A stretch of DNA of 64,000 nucleotides from Hymenobacter ginkgonis. Its GTDB lineage: Bacteria; Bacteroidota; Bacteroidia; Cytophagales; Hymenobacteraceae. The notes beneath the pieces were generated by a model, which saw only the letters and a list, made by a program, of their open reading frames with translations, was not told where the DNA came from and did no database searches. The position numbers and the translations under genes were made by a program. Below are positions 54,340-62,344 of the stretch, piece after piece; within the stretch, counting starts at the first letter, position 1; the number at the start of each line of letters is the position of its first letter. The stretch covers positions 1,240,001-1,304,000 of the forward strand of contig NZ_WQKZ01000002.1 of NCBI RefSeq assembly GCF_009755225.1. The letters are read 5' to 3'.

Positions 54340-54978
54340 ATGAGGAAGCTAGTAGTATTATTTGCCCTGTCGCTGACCACTTCCGCCGCCTGGGCCCAAG
54401 CTGATAAAAACCCTTCCGTTACCAAGCTGCCGGGCGAAGAAAGCCTGAGCATTCGCGAGCGGGCCGAGCGTGACTTCCTAATGCCGGTGCGCCGCAAGAA
54501 GGCCGCCGAAATGCCCAAGCCCACCGCCTCGGCCGAGCAGTTGAATACCTCGGCGCCCGAAACCGACGCCGAAGCGCATTACAACGAGGCCGCTCCCGAC
54601 CCGCGCACCGAAGAGACGGTAGCCGTCGCCCACGAAGCTGGCCGCTCGAAGGCCTCACGCCACGCCGCCTGGGTAGCCGCCCGCCGCGCCAAGCTGCGCG
54701 AAGAGCGCGCCGAAGAAGCCCGCGCTGAGCGCCGTGCCGAAGCCCGCCGCAGCAGCAAGTCGAGCAAAGCCAGCCGCACCAAAGAAGCCGCTCACAGCAG
54801 CAAGGCCAAGCGCCACACCGCCGAAAAAGCCAGCGCGCACCACAGCAGCAAAAAAGCCACTACCCACAAAACCAAGAAGGAAACCACCAAGAAAACCGTG
54901 CACCACACGGCGGCCGCTAAGGCCAAAACCAAGACTAAAACCAAAACAGCTACTACCAAACACAAGCACCGCCGCTAA
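54340..54978 (+). CDS. Exported protein with a Lys/Ala-rich histone-H1-like tail
   Basis: 212 residues. A signal peptide (MRKLVVLFALSLTTSAAWAQ) is followed by an acidic middle (SLSIRERAERDFLMPVRRKK, SAPETDAEAHYNEAAPDP) and a very basic C-terminal half composed almost only of Lys, Arg, Ala, Ser, Thr, His and Glu (SKASRTKEAAHSSKAKRHTA; KTKTKTKTATTKHKHRR). No known domain. The exported status makes DNA binding unlikely; polyanion binding (for example to teichoic-like polymers, LPS or extracellular DNA) is a guess. It follows the alpha-2-macroglobulin gene and ends in a strong terminator. Confidence 0.8.
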   Translation: MRKLVVLFALSLTTSAAWAQADKNPSVTKLPGEESLSIRERAERDFLMPVRRKKAAEMPKPTASAEQLNTSAPETDAEAHYNEAAPDPRTEETVAVAHEAGRSKASRHAAWVAARRAKLREERAEEARAERRAEARRSSKSSKASRTKEAAHSSKAKRHTAEKASAHHSSKKATTHKTKKETTKKTVHHTAAAKAKTKTKTKTATTKHKHRR

Positions 54979-54998
54979 GTATTATTAAAATTATAAGT

Positions 54999-55038
54999 CA
55001 CCAAAAAGGCCCGGCAGCAATGCCGGGCCTTTTTGGTG
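54999..55038. terminator. Strong terminator after the Lys-rich gene
   Basis: A perfect 18-base stem (CACCAAAAAGGCCCGGCA with complement) around a four-base loop, with A and T runs. It works in both directions. Confidence 0.92.
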
Positions 55039-55070
55039 AAAGCGGGGTAGGAGAAAACGAAGAAATGAAC

Positions 55071-55169
55071 CTAAACGTCCTGCTGAGCTTGCCGAAGCAT
55101 CTCTACCGCGCTATTGGGGGGGGCGTGGTGCGGTAGAGATGCTTCGGCAGGCTCAGCAGGACGTTTTAG
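55071..55169. repeat. Long inverted repeat, family A copy 6 (variant ACGTCCTGCTGAGC)
   Basis: The left arm CTAAACGTCCTGCTGAGCTT pairs with the right arm ending GCTCAGCAGGACGTTTTAG. Differences from other copies are compensated in the opposite arm. The inner arms CGAAGCATCTCTACCGC and GCGGTAGAGATGCTTCG are perfectly complementary. Confidence 0.92.
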
Positions 55170-55238
55170 CGGGTTTCAGCTGAGTTGACCTACACATTCA
55201 GTTGAGTGCTCAAGTAAAACAGGGGGGTAGGAAGCTAG

Positions 55239-55556
55239 CTAGCCAGCCACGCGCACCACCAGCCCATCGAGGCGGGGAGCGAGGCGAATCTGGCAGCTGA
55301 GGCGACTGGTTTCGTGCAGCACGGGCAGCGTATCGAGCATCGCCCACTCGTCGTCGCTGGGCTCAGGAATGGCCGGGCCGGCCAGTACTTCCACGTGGCA
55401 AGTGGCGCACAGCGCCATACCGCCGCAGGTAGCCTGAATGGGGTAGTCGTTGGCCTTGAGCAGCTCCATCAGGCTCAGGCCCATGTCGGTAGGCGCTTCC
55501 AGCTCGCGCCGCTGGCCGGGGGCTTCCTCCACGTAGATGCGGATATCGTCGGACAT
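55239..55556 (-). CDS. [2Fe-2S] ferredoxin
   Basis: 105 residues. Four cluster cysteines: Cys44, Cys50, Cys53 (CGGMALCATC) and Cys88 (RLSCQI), with adrenodoxin-type spacing. A soluble electron carrier. The upstream gene on the same strand (80 bases away) encodes a ferredoxin-NAD(P) reductase, which implies that the two form an electron-transfer pair. The N-terminal region SDDIRIYVEEAPGQRREL is the usual first beta hairpin. Confidence 0.93.
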   Translation of the reverse strand: MSDDIRIYVEEAPGQRRELEAPTDMGLSLMELLKANDYPIQATCGGMALCATCHVEVLAGPAIPEPSDDEWAMLDTLPVLHETSRLSCQIRLAPRLDGLVVRVAG

Positions 55557-55579
55557 AGGGTAAATAAGGGTTAAAAAAG

Positions 55580-55612
55580 AAGGCAGAATTATCGGCTCGA
55601 TAATTCTGCCTT
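55580..55612 (-). terminator. Terminator between the reductase and ferredoxin genes
   Basis: Stem AAGGCAGAATTAT with complement around a seven-base loop, with a T run on the minus strand, immediately after the reductase stop. It may reduce but not abolish ferredoxin expression. Confidence 0.75.
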
Positions 55613-55637
55613 CCGCGCACTGTCTACTGTACTTGGG

Positions 55638-56654
55638 CTATAAGGTTGGCACCCCGTTCACCGTTGTGTACTTGAGCGTGTATTTTTTGTCGGGGTAGAT
55701 GTACTTAAACGCGCCCTGGCACATCAGCGCCGCTTCGTGGAAGCCGCACAAAATAAGCTTCAGCTTGCCCGGGTAGGTGTTGATGTCGCCGATGGCGTAC
55801 ACGCCGGGCAGCGACGTGCTGTAGTCCAACGTGTTTACCACTACCGCGTCGTTGTCCAGTTCCAGGCCCCAATCGCCGATGGGCCCAAGCTTGGGCGTGA
55901 GGCCAAACAGCGGGATGAAGTGGTCGAGCGGCACGGTTTCGGCGTCGCCAGAGTTGGCCGTGATGGTTACTTGCTCCAAGTGGCCGTTGCCGTGCAGGTG
56001 CGTAACGTTGCTGCTGAGCACGAGCTTGATTTTGCCGGCTTCGTGCAGCTTCTGCACTTTCTCGGCCGAGTCGGCGGCGCCGCGGAACGTGGTGCCGCGG
56101 TGCACGAGCGTCACATCCGACGCTACGTTGGCCAGGAAATTCGTCCAGTCGAGGGCCGAATCGCCGCCGCCGGCAATCACGATTTTCTTATCGCGGAAGT
56201 GCTCGGGGTCGCGTACCATGTAGTGCACGCCCTTACCCCCCTCAAAGCGCTCGAGGTTTTCTACAGCCGGCTTGCGCGGCTCAAACGAGCCCAGGCCGCC
56301 CGCAATAGCCACCGCCTTGCACTGAATTTCGGTGCCATCGGTAGTATAGAGCTGAAACGAGCCGTCGTCGAGCTTCGCAAAGCGCTCGACGCGCTCGCCC
56401 AGCGTGAAGGTGGGGTGGAAGGGCTCAATCTGCTTCATCAGATTATCCACCAAGTCGCCGGCCAGCACTTCCGGAAAACCAGGAATGTCGTAAATCGGCT
56501 TCTTCGGGTAAATTTCGGTGAGCTGGCCGCCGGGCTGGGGCAGGGCATCCACCACGTGGCAGCGCAACTTTAGCAAACCAGCTTCAAACACGGCGAAAAG
56601 GCCCACCGGGCCGGCGCCGACAATACAGATATCGGTGGAAATGACAGCAGACAT
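55638..56654 (-). CDS. Ferredoxin-NAD(P) reductase of the thioredoxin-reductase-like type
   Basis: 338 residues. FAD-binding motif GAGPVG (residues 13-18) near the N-terminus, NADP-binding Rossmann motif in IVIAGGGDSALDWTNFLA, and C-terminal GVYAIGDINTYPGKLKLILC. The redox CxxC of thioredoxin reductase is missing, which fits the FNR2 (YumC-like) subgroup that reduces ferredoxin with NADPH. The adjacent ferredoxin gene supports this. The start is MSAVISTDICIVGAG at 56654. Confidence 0.93.
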   Translation of the reverse strand: MSAVISTDICIVGAGPVGLFAVFEAGLLKLRCHVVDALPQPGGQLTEIYPKKPIYDIPGFPEVLAGDLVDNLMKQIEPFHPTFTLGERVERFAKLDDGSFQLYTTDGTEIQCKAVAIAGGLGSFEPRKPAVENLERFEGGKGVHYMVRDPEHFRDKKIVIAGGGDSALDWTNFLANVASDVTLVHRGTTFRGAADSAEKVQKLHEAGKIKLVLSSNVTHLHGNGHLEQVTITANSGDAETVPLDHFIPLFGLTPKLGPIGDWGLELDNDAVVVNTLDYSTSLPGVYAIGDINTYPGKLKLILCGFHEAALMCQGAFKYIYPDKKYTLKYTTVNGVPTL

Positions 56655-56861
56655 TCAGGAAAAAGCTTGATTCTTTAGAATGATTACAAAGATACGGTAG
56701 ACCCGCCCGCGCCCGGCACGCCCACTCGCAAGTACTACCCCTGCTGGCGCGCAAAAGCTACTCAACCAGCTTATTTACAACACCCGATAACCTAGGATGA
56801 TTCGGGTTTTCCCAACCTTTCCGGTGCTGATTGCCAACCAATCGGGGCCACTAGGCTGCAC

Positions 56862-56892
56862 CAAAAAGCCCCGGCCTGCAATAGGCCGGGGC
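56862..56892 (-). terminator. Terminator after the small lipoprotein gene
   Basis: Stem GCCCCGGCCT/AGGCCGGGGC around a five-base loop with a T run on the minus strand, 25 bases past the lipoprotein stop. Confidence 0.85.
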
Positions 56893-56916
56893 GAGTAAGG
56901 GGGGTAGGGCTAGGTG

Positions 56917-57426
56917 CTAGCGGCGGGCCGATACGTTGTCGTAGCTCAGCGAATCGTGGTAGCCGAGGCCGGTGAGCAGGCACTTGGTGGTAGTGAAAAA
57001 CTTGGTTTCCTTCGACTCGCCCGTGATGCTGAGCATGGCCGCGCCCGTGGCAGTACCCATAGTGCCATCGGGCTGCAGGCCGGGCCGGCAAGTAGCATCG
57101 CGCACTACACTGGCCCTGAGGCCAGTACGGCGGTCGCCCCCGTTCAGTTGATACACTTGGATGGACGCCACCTGTGGGCAGCCCCCACCCACAGTAGACG
57201 TCCAGTCGATTTCAACCGGAATCGTCACCTGCGACTTGTTGCCCACCCGCAGGTCGGCCACGTAGCGGAAGGCGCGGGTGCGCTGGGCAATTTTAATAAA
57301 AGTGGTATCGTAGCGCATAATGCGGGCCGCCGCGCCCGTAGTAGGCGAGCTCTGAGTGGCCATATTCGATTCGCGACACGAGGCCAAAGCCGCCAGAGCT
57401 ATCACAAGGAGTAAGGGTTTTTTCAT
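56917..57426 (-). CDS. Predicted lipoprotein of unknown function
   Basis: 169 residues. A clear lipoprotein signal: MKKPLLLVIALAALASC with the lipobox LASC (Cys17). The mature part has several beta strands (RAFRYVADLRVGNKSQVTIP, VASIQVYQLNGG) and three further cysteines (GGGCPQ, ATCRPG, TKCLLT). No recognised family. The larger frame upstream of 57426 is rejected because it has no plausible start and would precede the signal sequence. Confidence 0.7.
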   Translation of the reverse strand: MKKPLLLVIALAALASCRESNMATQSSPTTGAAARIMRYDTTFIKIAQRTRAFRYVADLRVGNKSQVTIPVEIDWTSTVGGGCPQVASIQVYQLNGGDRRTGLRASVVRDATCRPGLQPDGTMGTATGAAMLSITGESKETKFFTTTKCLLTGLGYHDSLSYDNVSARR

Positions 57427-57890
57427 GACAGTAAGTAAAAGAACAGATAATACAGTGGAGATTAAACGGAGAACCTGCTCGCTCGGATGCCGCCAAGGCC
57501 AAGCCACTGGCCAAGCAAGGGGGTAGGGGCTAAGGCAGTAGCCCAGCAAAGCAGCAAGCAGGAGTAAGAAATCTTTGTTGCCCTGGCTACCGCAGCTTTG
57601 ACCGGTGAAGCAGAGGTTGAGCTTTCTACTTGGAAAGCAAGAACCGTGCGAGTAGCTGCCGGATGGTGGCGAGCCAAATAGCGCGCGTTCCTGCTTTTCG
57701 GCCCCGCTCAACGCGGGTTTTGGGGGTAAGGAGCTTTCCGTCTGCTTCCGTTAAAGAACTGCGCCACCTATTTCCTAGGCCGGCCCATTAGTAGCAACCA
57801 ACCAGTACGCACCGCTGGGCGGCAGCCCTACCCCCATTCAGTCAGAAAGCTGAGCTAAACAATTTACTGCGTGCCGCGTTAAAACTCCCT
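57427..57890. other. Spacer without a recognised gene
   Basis: No plausible coding sequence is visible on either strand. The stretch contains the motif CCCTACCCCC near 57826. It should hold the lipoprotein promoter, but no exact -7 box was found. Confidence 0.5.
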
Positions 57891-57898
57891 TACCTTCG
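57891..57898 (+). promoter_or_regulatory. -7-like box (TACCTTCG) for the fluoride riboswitch transcript
   Basis: TACCTTCG differs from TAnnTTTG at one base and would start transcription a few bases before or inside the riboswitch aptamer. Confidence 0.5.
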
Positions 57899-57997
57899 GT
57901 GATGGATTTCCACCGTGAACCGCCAAGGCCCCGGCTTTGAGCTAATGATTCCTACGCCACCTACGGGCTACCTAGCCTGCGGCGCGTAGGTTTTTTT
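57899..57997 (+). promoter_or_regulatory. Fluoride riboswitch (crcB motif) with terminator platform
   Basis: The aptamer signature is visible: GGTGATGG, then CCACC, AACCGCC, a GGC arm, and TAATGATTCCTACG (consensus TGATGACTCCTAC). The 3' end CCTACGCC (57951-57958) can also pair with GGCGCGTAGG (57981-57990), which is followed by TTTTTTT, making a terminator that fluoride binding should prevent. The gene downstream is a CLC-F fluoride exporter, the expected target. The match is by eye; a covariance-model score would settle it. Confidence 0.9.
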
Positions 57998-58015
57998 GTT
58001 GGCTTTTAACGCTCC

Positions 58016-59365
58016 TTGCCCGTGGCTTTTCGTGCTACCCGCTTCCGGTTTCTTCGGCCGCTACTCGGCTTCGAGCAAACCCCCTACGTGCTGTTTTTGG
58101 GCCGCTGGCTGCTGATTTGTGCGGCTGTGGCCGTGCTGGTAGGTTCGGCGTCGGCCGGGTTTCTGCGGGCGCTCGACTGGGTTACGGCCTGGCGCGAGGC
58201 CCATGCCTGGGTTATCTGGCTGCTACCAGTGGGCGGCTTTCTGGTGGGGGCCAGCTACCATTACTGGGGCGAAAGCGTGGTGCGGGGCAACAACCTGCTG
58301 CTAGACGAAATTCACCAGCCGCGGGCTACCATTCCGCTGCGCATGGCGCCGCTCGTGCTTTTTGGTACGCTGGCTACGCACCTGTTTGGCGGCTCGGCGG
58401 GGCGCGAGGGCACGGCCGTGCAACTCGGCGGCACGCTAGCCGACCAACTCACGCGCTGGCTAGGGGTGCGCCCACGCGACCGCAAGCTGCTGCTCATCGC
58501 GGGCATTAGCGCGGGGTTTGCGTCGGTGTTTGGCACCCCGCTGGCCGGGGCCGTGTTTGGGCTCGAAGTATTTTTGATTGGCCGCATTCGCTACGACGCG
58601 TTGGTACCCAGCTTTTTGGCTGCCATCGGCGCCGACCTCGTGACTAAGGCCTGGGGCGTTGGGCACACGCATTACCCGCAATTGGCAGTGCCCGGTATCA
58701 CGGTGGTGGGCCTGCTACTCACGGTGGGGGCCGGGCTGGCGTTTGGCCTGGTGGCGCGCGGTTTTGCCTCGCTCACGCACCTGCTGGCGCACCTGTTTCG
58801 GCGCATTGCCTACCCCCCATGGCGGCCGGTAGTGGGAGGCACGCTGGTAGCGCTGGCCGTGTGGGCGCTGGGCACCACCAAGTACATTGGGCTAGGTGTG
58901 CCTACCATCGTGGCGGCATTTCAAGCACCGCTACCCCCGCAGGATTTTCTTATCAAGCTAGTGCTCACGGCCCTCACGCTGGGCTGCGGCTTCAAGGGGG
59001 GCGAAGTCACGCCGTTGTTTTTTATCGGGGCCACGCTGGGCTCGGCGCTGGCGCTGGTTCTGCCGCTGCCGGTGGCGCTACTGGCGGCCATGGGCTTCGT
59101 GGCCGTGTTTGCGGGCGCGGCCAATACGCCCTTGGCCTGCACGCTGATGGGGCTAGAACTGTTTGGCGCGCAGGCGGGGGCCTACCTAGGGCTGGCCTGC
59201 GTGGTGGCCTACTTGTTTTCGGGGCACGCGGGCATCTACTCGGCGCAGGTAGTGGGCCAGGCTAAGCACCTGCGCTTCGGCCGCGAGCAGGGCCAGTTGC
59301 TGAGCAATATTGCAGCCCATCGCCAGCGGCGGCCGGCCGCCACGGGCCGCAAAGCCCAGACCTGA
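58016..59365 (+). CDS. CLC-F type fluoride/proton antiporter
   Basis: 449-residue (TTG start; 447 from the GTG at 58022) integral membrane CLC-family protein. The motif GNNLLLDEIHQP replaces the GSGIP chloride motif, as in fluoride-specific CLC-F members with Asn at this position. The gating-glutamate motif is GSAGREGTAVQLGG, and the third family motif is ISAGFASVFGTPLAG. It exports fluoride from the cytoplasm and is governed by the fluoride riboswitch directly upstream. A terminator follows at 59470. Confidence 0.94.
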   Translation: MPVAFRATRFRFLRPLLGFEQTPYVLFLGRWLLICAAVAVLVGSASAGFLRALDWVTAWREAHAWVIWLLPVGGFLVGASYHYWGESVVRGNNLLLDEIHQPRATIPLRMAPLVLFGTLATHLFGGSAGREGTAVQLGGTLADQLTRWLGVRPRDRKLLLIAGISAGFASVFGTPLAGAVFGLEVFLIGRIRYDALVPSFLAAIGADLVTKAWGVGHTHYPQLAVPGITVVGLLLTVGAGLAFGLVARGFASLTHLLAHLFRRIAYPPWRPVVGGTLVALAVWALGTTKYIGLGVPTIVAAFQAPLPPQDFLIKLVLTALTLGCGFKGGEVTPLFFIGATLGSALALVLPLPVALLAAMGFVAVFAGAANTPLACTLMGLELFGAQAGAYLGLACVVAYLFSGHAGIYSAQVVGQAKHLRFGREQGQLLSNIAAHRQRRPAATGRKAQT

Positions 59366-59469
59366 GGCGCCGGGCCCTTATACTTGGTGGGCCTCGACGT
59401 TTTAGAAGGGGGTAGGCACTGCCGCGCCAAAGGCAAGGCCTGTTCGGTAAGCTAGCCTCCTAAAGCAAA

Positions 59470-59501
59470 AAAAGGCCCTCACATTGCTGTGAGGGCCTTT
59501 T
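59470..59501. terminator. Terminator after the fluoride exporter gene
   Basis: A perfect 14-base stem (AAAAGGCCCTCACA with complement) around TTGC, with A and T runs on both sides. Confidence 0.9.
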
Positions 59502-59526
59502 CTGTGGTCGTATAAGGTCCATGTTT

Positions 59527-59609
59527 ATGCTAAGCCATGCTAAGCCATGCTAAGCCACGCAGCCGTTTTTGGCGAGAGAGTAAATTCCTGCTGCGTGGCT
59601 TAGCATGGC
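59527..59609. repeat. Attachment-type repeat: three tandem decamers and a 20-bp inverted repeat
   Basis: Three exact tandem copies of ATGCTAAGCC (59527-59556) run into ACGCAGC. The 20 bases GCCATGCTAAGCCACGCAGC (59544-59563) are a perfect inverted match of 59590-59609, with a 26-base loop. It lies between the last backbone gene and the recombinase gene, where attL and the recombinase arm sites would be expected. Confidence 0.7.
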
Positions 59610-59652
59610 ATAGCGTGAGGTGGCATAAAAACCGACCCCAAAATCGCCCCCA

Positions 59653-60987
59653 CTAGGCCGCTCGCTTGCGGGGCGACTTGCGCATAAACTGCTGCACCAA
59701 TTCCAACTCGTCCACGCCCACATAGGCGTTAAAGGCTTCCTCAGTTTGGTGGCCGGTAGCCTGCATAATTGAGCGCGCTGGCACGCCCTGGTAGAGCTTG
59801 AGGGTCACGAATGTTTTGCGGCCAATCTTGGTCGTAAGGTTTAGCCTGGTCAAATTCACCAAGCGCTGCACCACTTTTAAAAACTCATTCGCTCTGTAGC
59901 ATTCCGGCACGAGCAGGTCGAATAGGGTGCGGTGCTCATACCGCTCGGCCAGCTCGACGGGCCTAAACAGCGAGTCGTCATAAAACGGGATGTACACCGT
60001 CACGTCGCTCTTGGCGATGTTGTCGAGCACGATGAGGTTGCCGCGCACGTGCTGCCAGGCGGCCCGGTTCGCGTCGCTAATGCGCAGGCCGGTGTAGCAA
60101 CACTGAAGGAATTTATCACGGGCTAGCTCCACGTGGCCAATCCAGGCTTCCCAGGAGTCGGCGTCCTGATGGTGACCCGTGCTGCGGCCTAGCTCTACGC
60201 GCAGCAGGCCTAGCTGCTCTCGAGTGGCCGCGTCGCTGAAGTCGAGGTCGGCAATTTGATGCAGCTCCTTTTCGCTAAGCGCATCTACTTGGCCTTTCTG
60301 GGTCGAGGCTACAAACTTCCGGTAGTGCCGGTGCACCGGCAGGTCTTTCTCCAGCTCGACCCAGCTGAGGAAGGTTTTGAGCCTGCTGATGTGCTTGCCA
60401 AAGGTGTTGACGCCCTGGCCTAGCTCATCGAGCATGTAGGTGCGAAAGTCCTGGTAAAAAGCCAGGTCCAGCTCCTCGATGCGTAGGGCAATTTGGCGCG
60501 CTTTCTGGTACGCTAGAAACCGCTCCAATGTAGCCTTGAACCCGGCTTGAGCCGTTTTACTCAGTGGTTTGCCACTGCGACCGCGGGGCCGGTTGATGTG
60601 CTCCTTCATCCACTCGTGCTGCAAGCTTTCGAAGTCGGTGGCCTGCGCCTGCGCTGCCGGCACTGGCTCGACTACGGGCGTGAGGCTGAGGGATGCCTGC
60701 ACGGCGGCCTTCAGTTCCAGCACAGGCAGTTTGCGGCCCTCTTTACGAGCAGTTTCCAACGCGCTCTCCGCTGCCTCGTGGGCCCGGTTGAGGCGTGGAT
60801 TGATGCTGGCATGCGGAGTGCCGCGCACGGCCCGCACCTGGTGGTTGTCAGCGTCCCAGTGTTCTGGGCGCACTACCGTGCCAGTGCCTAATTTAACCCG
60901 ATTGCCCTCCCACCAGATAATAAGTTGAATCTGCGCGGTTCCGTCGGCCGCTATGCGGTCAGTGCGCAACTGACGGGTGATTTTCAT
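59653..60987 (-). CDS. Tyrosine-type recombinase/integrase
   Basis: 444 residues. An N-terminal arm-binding domain (RLRTDRIAADGTAQIQLI-like) and a SAM-like core-binding domain (YQDFRTYMLDELGQGVNTFG) precede the catalytic domain. The conserved residues are Arg302 (YTGLRISD), Lys326, the second box Lys387-x-x-Arg390 (usually His-x-x-Arg; Lys is tolerated), His413 (ATGHQT) and the nucleophile Tyr422 (FNAYVG). Typical of Bacteroidota mobile-element integrases. It faces the attachment-type repeat at 59527, which probably includes its recombination site. Confidence 0.9.
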   Translation of the reverse strand: MKITRQLRTDRIAADGTAQIQLIIWWEGNRVKLGTGTVVRPEHWDADNHQVRAVRGTPHASINPRLNRAHEAAESALETARKEGRKLPVLELKAAVQASLSLTPVVEPVPAAQAQATDFESLQHEWMKEHINRPRGRSGKPLSKTAQAGFKATLERFLAYQKARQIALRIEELDLAFYQDFRTYMLDELGQGVNTFGKHISRLKTFLSWVELEKDLPVHRHYRKFVASTQKGQVDALSEKELHQIADLDFSDAATREQLGLLRVELGRSTGHHQDADSWEAWIGHVELARDKFLQCCYTGLRISDANRAAWQHVRGNLIVLDNIAKSDVTVYIPFYDDSLFRPVELAERYEHRTLFDLLVPECYRANEFLKVVQRLVNLTRLNLTTKIGRKTFVTLKLYQGVPARSIMQATGHQTEEAFNAYVGVDELELVQQFMRKSPRKRAA

Positions 60988-61012
60988 GGATAATTATTTC
61001 TTAGTAAGCCAC

Positions 61013-62239
61013 TTATACTCCAAAGGCCATATCGTTTTGTGGGGTTTTGTGCTGAGCATCCAATTCGCATGCTCTTAAGTAATGGTGCTTGCCTTTTTCT
61101 GGGTTATTCAAATAATCCTTTAATAATATAGCGTAGCCGTAGTGAGTCGGTGCATAATTTGGATGAAGTTTTAGTGTGTACTCAAATTGTGTTTTTGATT
61201 TATAATATTGCCCTGACTGGGCAAGTAATATGGCATAATTTCGGTGACTATCTATATTATGCTTGTCGTCCCTCAATGCGATTTCATAATGATGAATTGC
61301 TTTTTGAGGGTCATTAAAGTGAAAATTATGTAGTATAGCATAATTATTGTGCGCATATAAATTATTCGGTTCTGCTTTTATTAACGCCTCTAAAATGATT
61401 TTCGCTTTATTATATTTTTTTGTGGCGTAATAAATATTAGACTTTATAATTGATAAACTAGTGTGATTGGGATATGTAGAATTAAGTTCTTGTATTGCTA
61501 TTTCTCGCTCGTCTTCGTCTTGTATTTTTATGATTTCCTGTGCTCTATCTTGAATGCTAATTTTAGTAATTGTAGAGACGTAATCGAATACTTTTACTAA
61601 TCCGATTTTCAAGTCAAATGTGCAAAGTACTTCATGCGCGAATTGTCTCAGATAAATGAAATGCCTTATTTCATCAAAATCTACAAATTCATCGCCAGAT
61701 ACATCGATTGGTTCACCTGATTTAGCAGTTTTTATTTGAAATGCGAAACCTTTATTTTGTGTGGCCTCTGCATAATCGTCTTTTATAGAAGGGTCTACGT
61801 GAGCACCGCCATCTTTGTCAGCTAGTGATTTTATCAATAAAGACCTTGTTAACTTTGCTGCATCAGTAATTGATACAAATGAATTCCACCAATCTTTGAA
61901 GTTTAACTCTATGGTTGGAATTGATAAATTAGGCATAAATGAAGATGCTCCATTTGTAAAAGCCATTATTAAAGAACTAAATATTATACTTCTTTTATCT
62001 GGAATGGGTGAAATAGAATAGTAATTAATATTATCTTTTAATCCTAGTTGAGTAAGTAAGCTCTGACTTCTGCTTCTGCTACCTGATTCAGGGTCAGATA
62101 ATAACACTCGTAGAATTACAGCCATACGGATTGCTTCGGAAGAATTGCCCGCATCGTAAAGCTGGCATGAGCTTCTAAGAAATTCAAGTTGCTCAAAAAG
62201 GGAGTTCTGTAATTCTTTAGTAGTTTTTAGATGTTCCAT
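61013..62239 (-). CDS. AT-rich gene for a protein with an unknown N-terminal domain and C-terminal TPR repeats
   Basis: 408 residues. Residues 1-240 contain FLRSSCQLYDAGNSSEAIRM and AVILRVLLSDPESGSRSRSQ-like helices with ITDAAKLTRSLLIKS, a fold not recognised with confidence (it resembles helical N-domains of some phage-defence proteins). The C-terminal 140 residues form at least four tetratricopeptide units (NLYAHNNYAILHNFHFNDPQ, HNIDSHRNYAILLAQSGQYY, YAPTHYGYAILLKDYLNNPE). Base composition is far lower in GC than the backbone, indicating horizontal acquisition. The role is unknown. Confidence 0.75.
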   Translation of the reverse strand: MEHLKTTKELQNSLFEQLEFLRSSCQLYDAGNSSEAIRMAVILRVLLSDPESGSRSRSQSLLTQLGLKDNINYYSISPIPDKRSIIFSSLIMAFTNGASSFMPNLSIPTIELNFKDWWNSFVSITDAAKLTRSLLIKSLADKDGGAHVDPSIKDDYAEATQNKGFAFQIKTAKSGEPIDVSGDEFVDFDEIRHFIYLRQFAHEVLCTFDLKIGLVKVFDYVSTITKISIQDRAQEIIKIQDEDEREIAIQELNSTYPNHTSLSIIKSNIYYATKKYNKAKIILEALIKAEPNNLYAHNNYAILHNFHFNDPQKAIHHYEIALRDDKHNIDSHRNYAILLAQSGQYYKSKTQFEYTLKLHPNYAPTHYGYAILLKDYLNNPEKGKHHYLRACELDAQHKTPQNDMAFGV

Positions 62240-62344
62240 AATGCTTAGTGCATTTTAGTAATAAATCTTATAAGGTTCTATCTGCCACTATACATTATGC
62301 AATGCTATTGACTTCAAAGATGAATGTGAGTCGACGGCAACATA

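Noticed and set aside
57427..57711. A long N-terminal extension of the small lipoprotein
   Set aside because: It would place 95 residues before a clear lipoprotein signal and lipobox at MKKPLLLVIALAALASC.
59527..59609. The tandem decamers as a CRISPR array or tRNA fragment
   Set aside because: The units are contiguous without spacers, no cas gene is nearby, and no cloverleaf can be drawn.
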